Source: Symbiodinium sp. CCMP2592
Lineage: Eukaryota; Sar; Dinophyceae; Suessiales; Symbiodiniaceae
Length of the DNA: 64,000 bases
Direction of reading: 5' to 3'
Assembly (NCBI GenBank): GCA_905221615.1
Contig: CAJNDT010003369.1
Span: forward strand, 678,174 to 742,173
Below, piece by piece: positions 62,001 to 64,000 of the stretch. Made by a program: the position numbers and the translations under genes. Numbering within the stretch: position 1 is the first letter of the stretch; each line of letters begins with the position of its first letter. The notes beneath the pieces were generated by a model. It was not told where the DNA came from. It made no database searches and was given only the letters and a program-made list of their open reading frames with translations.

Positions 62001-62747
62001 AAAGCGGACTCTCAGCACGACGGCCCCCTTCAGGGGCACCGGCTTCCCTGCAGCGATCCCATGGACGAACTCCGGATGCACCCAGCGTTCGAAATTCACG
62101 ACAGGAAACCTCCGGTCCTCCGTGCCGATCCCCAAGGCAGCAGCCCGGTTGAGGATCCCACAGAGGAGTTCCTCCGTGATGTGGTTCGAGCCTGCACACC
62201 CGTCCAGCATGCATTCCACCATGCCGTCGATGACCTGCACGACTGTTCTGTACTGGTACCCCCCTACCTCGTTCTCGCAGAGGTGCCACCAGTCCTGAGG
62301 CAGCTCGTCCAACGAGCTGAACTTCGACGACGAGCTCTTGGCAAGCGGGAAAGCGGAGGAGTTCGCCGCAACAACCGTGCCAGCGCTCCCAATCTGGATG
62401 GAGAGCGTAGCGAAGGGATTCACCATCCCGGAGCCACTCGGGGCCGCCCAGTTCGAAGGCAACGCGGCTCCCCCAGTGGCGGGAAGCGAATGGACCATGT
62501 CACAGTCCGCTCCCTTACGGCACGACCCGTTCTTCTTGAAGAAAGGGCAGATAGTCCCTGGCGGCTTCGCGCCCGCCTTTGACTTCGCCTTGGGCTTGGC
62601 CTTGGCCTTGCCTTTGGGCTGCCCTCCGGGTCCACCCTTGCCCTTGCCCTTGCCCTTCCCCGGCGTTGTCGCCAGGGTGGACGCGTCCCGCTCCTTCTTG
62701 GCCGCGAGGGCCTTTTGCGGAGCTCCTTGTCGTGCGAGTAAGGGCAC
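59034..62747 (-). CDS. Gypsy-like Pol part 1: CCCH finger, protease, RT thumb, RNase H
   Basis: The usable frame starts near 62725, after the gag frame change. In order it has: Lys/Gly-rich stretch; CCCH finger CPFFKKNGSCRKGADCDMVH (about 62545); protease active site ECMLDGCAGSNHI (about 62205); a Cys-rich ribbon-like segment (CECGG ... CGNC ... CFAC ... CGAC, about 61420-61260); a hydrophobic helix (VGAVFALAAVSTVLGGPW, about 61224). RT thumb/connection follows (KLLGHRIGRHGSAPDEERCQ, LHIQQFLGFANWLRGYLPAE, 60650-60380), then RNase H (LEQIADASGIAVGGSVVQ, LIQEAF, CWTDHANL; 60210-59980) and a tail with VGLGQGGVVTAALRW. RT fingers and palm are absent from this ORF. It ends at TAA 59034-59036. Confidence 0.8.
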   Translation of the reverse strand: MPLLARQGAPQKALAAKKERDASTLATTPGKGKGKGKGGPGGQPKGKAKAKPKAKSKAGAKPPGTICPFFKKNGSCRKGADCDMVHSLPATGGAALPSNWAAPSGSGMVNPFATLSIQIGSAGTVVAANSSAFPLAKSSSSKFSSLDELPQDWWHLCENEVGGYQYRTVVQVIDGMVECMLDGCAGSNHITEELLCGILNRAAALGIGTEDRRFPVVNFERWVHPEFVHGIAAGKPVPLKGAVVLRVRFLEGLSPDNGSEGPEIFVRCKIAAKGTSDWHGLILGGRALDCSGRQGLGFKPLPDCHSLETLAIKIPRCEDYSRSRKDRAYAFESRLSSLDGALCFEPVTGGRDLLRYSGENPLELLAGDGVIAPVKREGSGGQDGSLTEAVLPVESANCEAVPGLWPTGSEEGSILLVAEEDTTVSPGAVVGEVRTGLAQTTPCECGGVETLFTDASGDPCGNCGLGTAEDSTFPGCFACGSTERTAVCVLQGCGACSHSRGWRKGLRVGAVFALAAVSTVLGGPWATESVVTDPDAVSVLSSIPTEGQWWQTKGGMAGLWSGRPQEGDPENRPDVERLPYETCLLKSSGGPWRLWHTRDLRLWPESVDWSTVPVTSDLAVFRTKTGPRWAGWDAGSATRGLGGSHGRDVTSGSRVDTRKEPVYHIVESADIEKMIEEPPSDYYYDKLREDMGARHKGACPHLLDHLVSLEAFPDKSILFGFSFGVAKAEICVSEGKLLGHRIGRHGSAPDEERCQAVVDFPPLKEKLHIQQFLGFANWLRGYLPAEYGHAAKVLGQWQKPGAEFPEGGLGTGTTAGCKAFKAIKKMMSHHISLAAFDEASAADGSCPLEQIADASGIAVGGSVVQMSMDLSRIKVLMTHSKSLTPAQQNWPPLIQEAFAQLEVKRATRKVFGTIRTLCWTDHANLTRAQSSAIGSDQKLVRWVAEILMDGSEIRSLSGRSATLGDSFSRHPKGRDELLAARTKDLVGMTGQLKGFDLDQYLGEGTDGDGPVPWAVGEDAVPDHATQVAPATAAAVPVGVAGGPPVRVMIVFDYAPWTEQERALTEIREVFVSGIPGHSIAVRGCWGPFEDDYGVASHFDGMTGKLTGPKKVKKLRVDLLTSCAKVLREAAAFSPTFLVGLGQGGVVTAALRWPLVVEVTLQARNLQRKEAGVAGLAWAGIKGIWSLKPKVWKAHSTHAEVAEARPEMGREFPEPPIPGYGIVGKIAASAEVLSSLKL

Positions 62748-64000
62748 GCGTCCCCTTTTGGGCAGTTCCCGTGGTCGCGGAAATGGAAACAGATAGGCTT
62801 ACCTTTTCCATTTCCTTTCGGACCAGCGGCAAGCGTGGAAGAGGCGGCCGCCTTGGCCGCGGCCTTAGAAGCCTTGAGCTCCGTCCTCAGCTTCTCGACC
62901 TCCTTCCGCGCGTCGGACAGGGCTGGGTCTTCCGTCGAACCTGCGTACACGCTATTAGCCGTCACCCGATGCGCAGCCTCACGCTGCTCATATTCGAGGA
63001 CGACCTTATGCGCTTCTTCCAAGGTCGAAGGGCCTCGAAGCCCTGCGGATGCGCCGTCGCTAGGCCACAACCGCTTATCACCGCGGATCTCCTTCTGGAG
63101 ATGTGGAGGCATCTTGCGCAAGTAGCTTAGGAAGAGCTCCCTCGCTGTCTTGCCAAGACCCACACTCTCCAGCTCCGCGATGGAGGACTCAAACAGGGGC
63201 TCGAACTGGTGCCCTGTGAGACGGCCCTTAGTGAGGGCGACGTGCTCCGCGTCCACCCTCATCTCCTTCTCTTCTCGGCTCTCGCCGAAGACAAGGTGCA
63301 GCTGCTTGATCCTTTCGTAAACGGCTTGGGGATTCTCAGTAACTTCCCCGGTCTTGGAGGCAGCCTTGTACACGTTAGTAAAGGTCTTAAGCCTCGAGCC
63401 GCGGCAGCGAGCACGAAGGGCGATGAGTTTCTCACGGAAATTCATCCCCTTGCAGTTGTTGGCAAGGCCACAGACGTCCTCGAACTCTTCGTAGAACTGG
63501 ACCACGTCCCGGATGTCGGAGCGATCGTCGGTGAGCGAGGGCCATTGGAGGTCCGTCTTCACGGTCGTGATCGACGTCTGACCTCCGCGAGACGCCAAGG
63601 CCTCCTTGAGCGCCTCGGTCTGGGCCGCCAAAGCTGCCGCGAGCTCTCCGGCTCCGCCGCTGGCGGAGTGAGGCTCGCCGGGCTTATCCTTCTTAAGCCC
63701 TTCGAGCTCTATCTCCAGAGCCGCAAGGCGGGACTTCAGGGGTGAGTCCCCCGGACCAGGTTGCGGATCCTCAGGGATCGAGAGCTGAAGGTCCACCGGG
63801 AGAGGCGCCGGTGCTCCGGACTTAGAGCCCGACTCCGCAACGGCGCCCGTCCGGGCCGCCAGGGCCGGGACAGAAGAAGGAGTGCTCCAAACCTTCTCGG
63901 GATCGCCGCTGCTCTTGCCTCCCAGGGCCAAGATCAGCTCGCCGAGGCACGAGATCTCCTTCTCGACCTCCTCTCGGTCTTCCGACCCAAGAGAAACCGC
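62720..64000 (-). CDS. gag: Gag with CCCH zinc finger (5' end beyond window)
   Basis: The frame is open to the right edge, so the start is outside. Residues about 90-115 from the edge are a charged coiled coil (LKSRLAALEIELEGLKKDK). The gag core follows (VQFYEEFEDVCGLANNCKG, LRARCRGSRLKTFTNVYKAA, LFESSIAELESVGLGKTARE, FLSYLRKMPPHLQKEI), then a second helix (DARKEVEKLRTELKASKAAA) and a CCCH finger CFHFRDHGNCPKGDACPYSH. Most gag proteins carry CCHC knuckles; the C-x8-C-x5-C-x3-H type is unusual. The plausible sequence passes into the next ORF by a -1 change near 62725, where the minus strand has AAAAGG. Confidence 0.75.

Larger units (their letters stand above)
47331..64000 (-). mobile_element. 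Giant Ty3/gypsy-like locus with split RT and accessory RNA-processing domains
   Basis: Read right to left it has gag (CCCH fingers), protease, RT thumb, RNase H, integrase, RT fingers and palm, then KptA/Tpt1, zinc fingers, SWIM and PLD-like domains. It continues beyond the right edge. Only four breaks interrupt about 16.6 kb: a -1 frame change near 62725, one TAA at 59034-59036, a +1 change near 56480 and a -1 change near 48140. It may be one polyprotein element, or an element plus a second unit starting at about 53.9 kb. No LTRs seen. Confidence 0.75.

Overview
The window looks like nuclear DNA of a dinoflagellate. The grounds are: plus-strand multi-exon genes with short, partly non-canonical introns; TTTAGGG-type telomere-like repeat arrays; a probable relic of the dinoflagellate spliced leader on the minus strand at 46836-46850; and two large, GC-rich, domain-rich LTR-retrotransposon-like loci. 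I saw no rRNA, tRNA, CRISPR array or bacterial operon structure. Genus cannot be fixed from the sequence alone.

Layout. 1-1.1 kb: last exon of a coiled-coil protein. 1.6-4.2 kb: a repeat block made of a telomere-like 14-mer array, a long inverted repeat, an 86-bp hairpin array and a 181-bp tandem array. 4.4-21 kb: small plus-strand exons from one or several host-type genes. They include a C5-methyltransferase-like fold (4.8-6.5 kb), coiled-coil exons (6.5-8.7 kb), a split SET domain (10.2-11.8 kb) and several unrecognised exons, with a 27-bp minisatellite at 13.3-13.9 kb. The octamer GGYCTCTC recurs throughout these exons in all reading frames and almost only on the plus strand.

21.3-30.1 kb (+): a Ty1/copia-like element (gag, protease, integrase, RT, RNase H). 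Every domain is recognisable, but the reading frame changes about eight times with almost no stop codons.

30.4-46.7 kb: AT-richer sequence packed with telomere-like arrays, microsatellites and at least seven families of about 70-110 bp palindromic MITE-like elements. Exons of a voltage-gated cation channel (S1, S4, S5 helices, plus strand) lie among them between 40.7 and 46 kb, so much of this stretch may be intron.

47.3-64 kb (-): a very large Ty3/gypsy-like locus. Read leftwards from the right edge it encodes gag with two CCCH fingers, protease, RT thumb plus RNase H, and integrase. Then, unexpectedly downstream of integrase, come the RT fingers and palm with YVDD. These are followed by a long ORF with a KptA/Tpt1 RNA 2'-phosphotransferase domain, C2H2 and RanBP2-like zinc fingers, a membrane helix, a SWIM finger and a PLD-type HKD domain. 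The split RT and the RNA-end-processing set (Tpt1 + PLD) are the most interesting content of the window.
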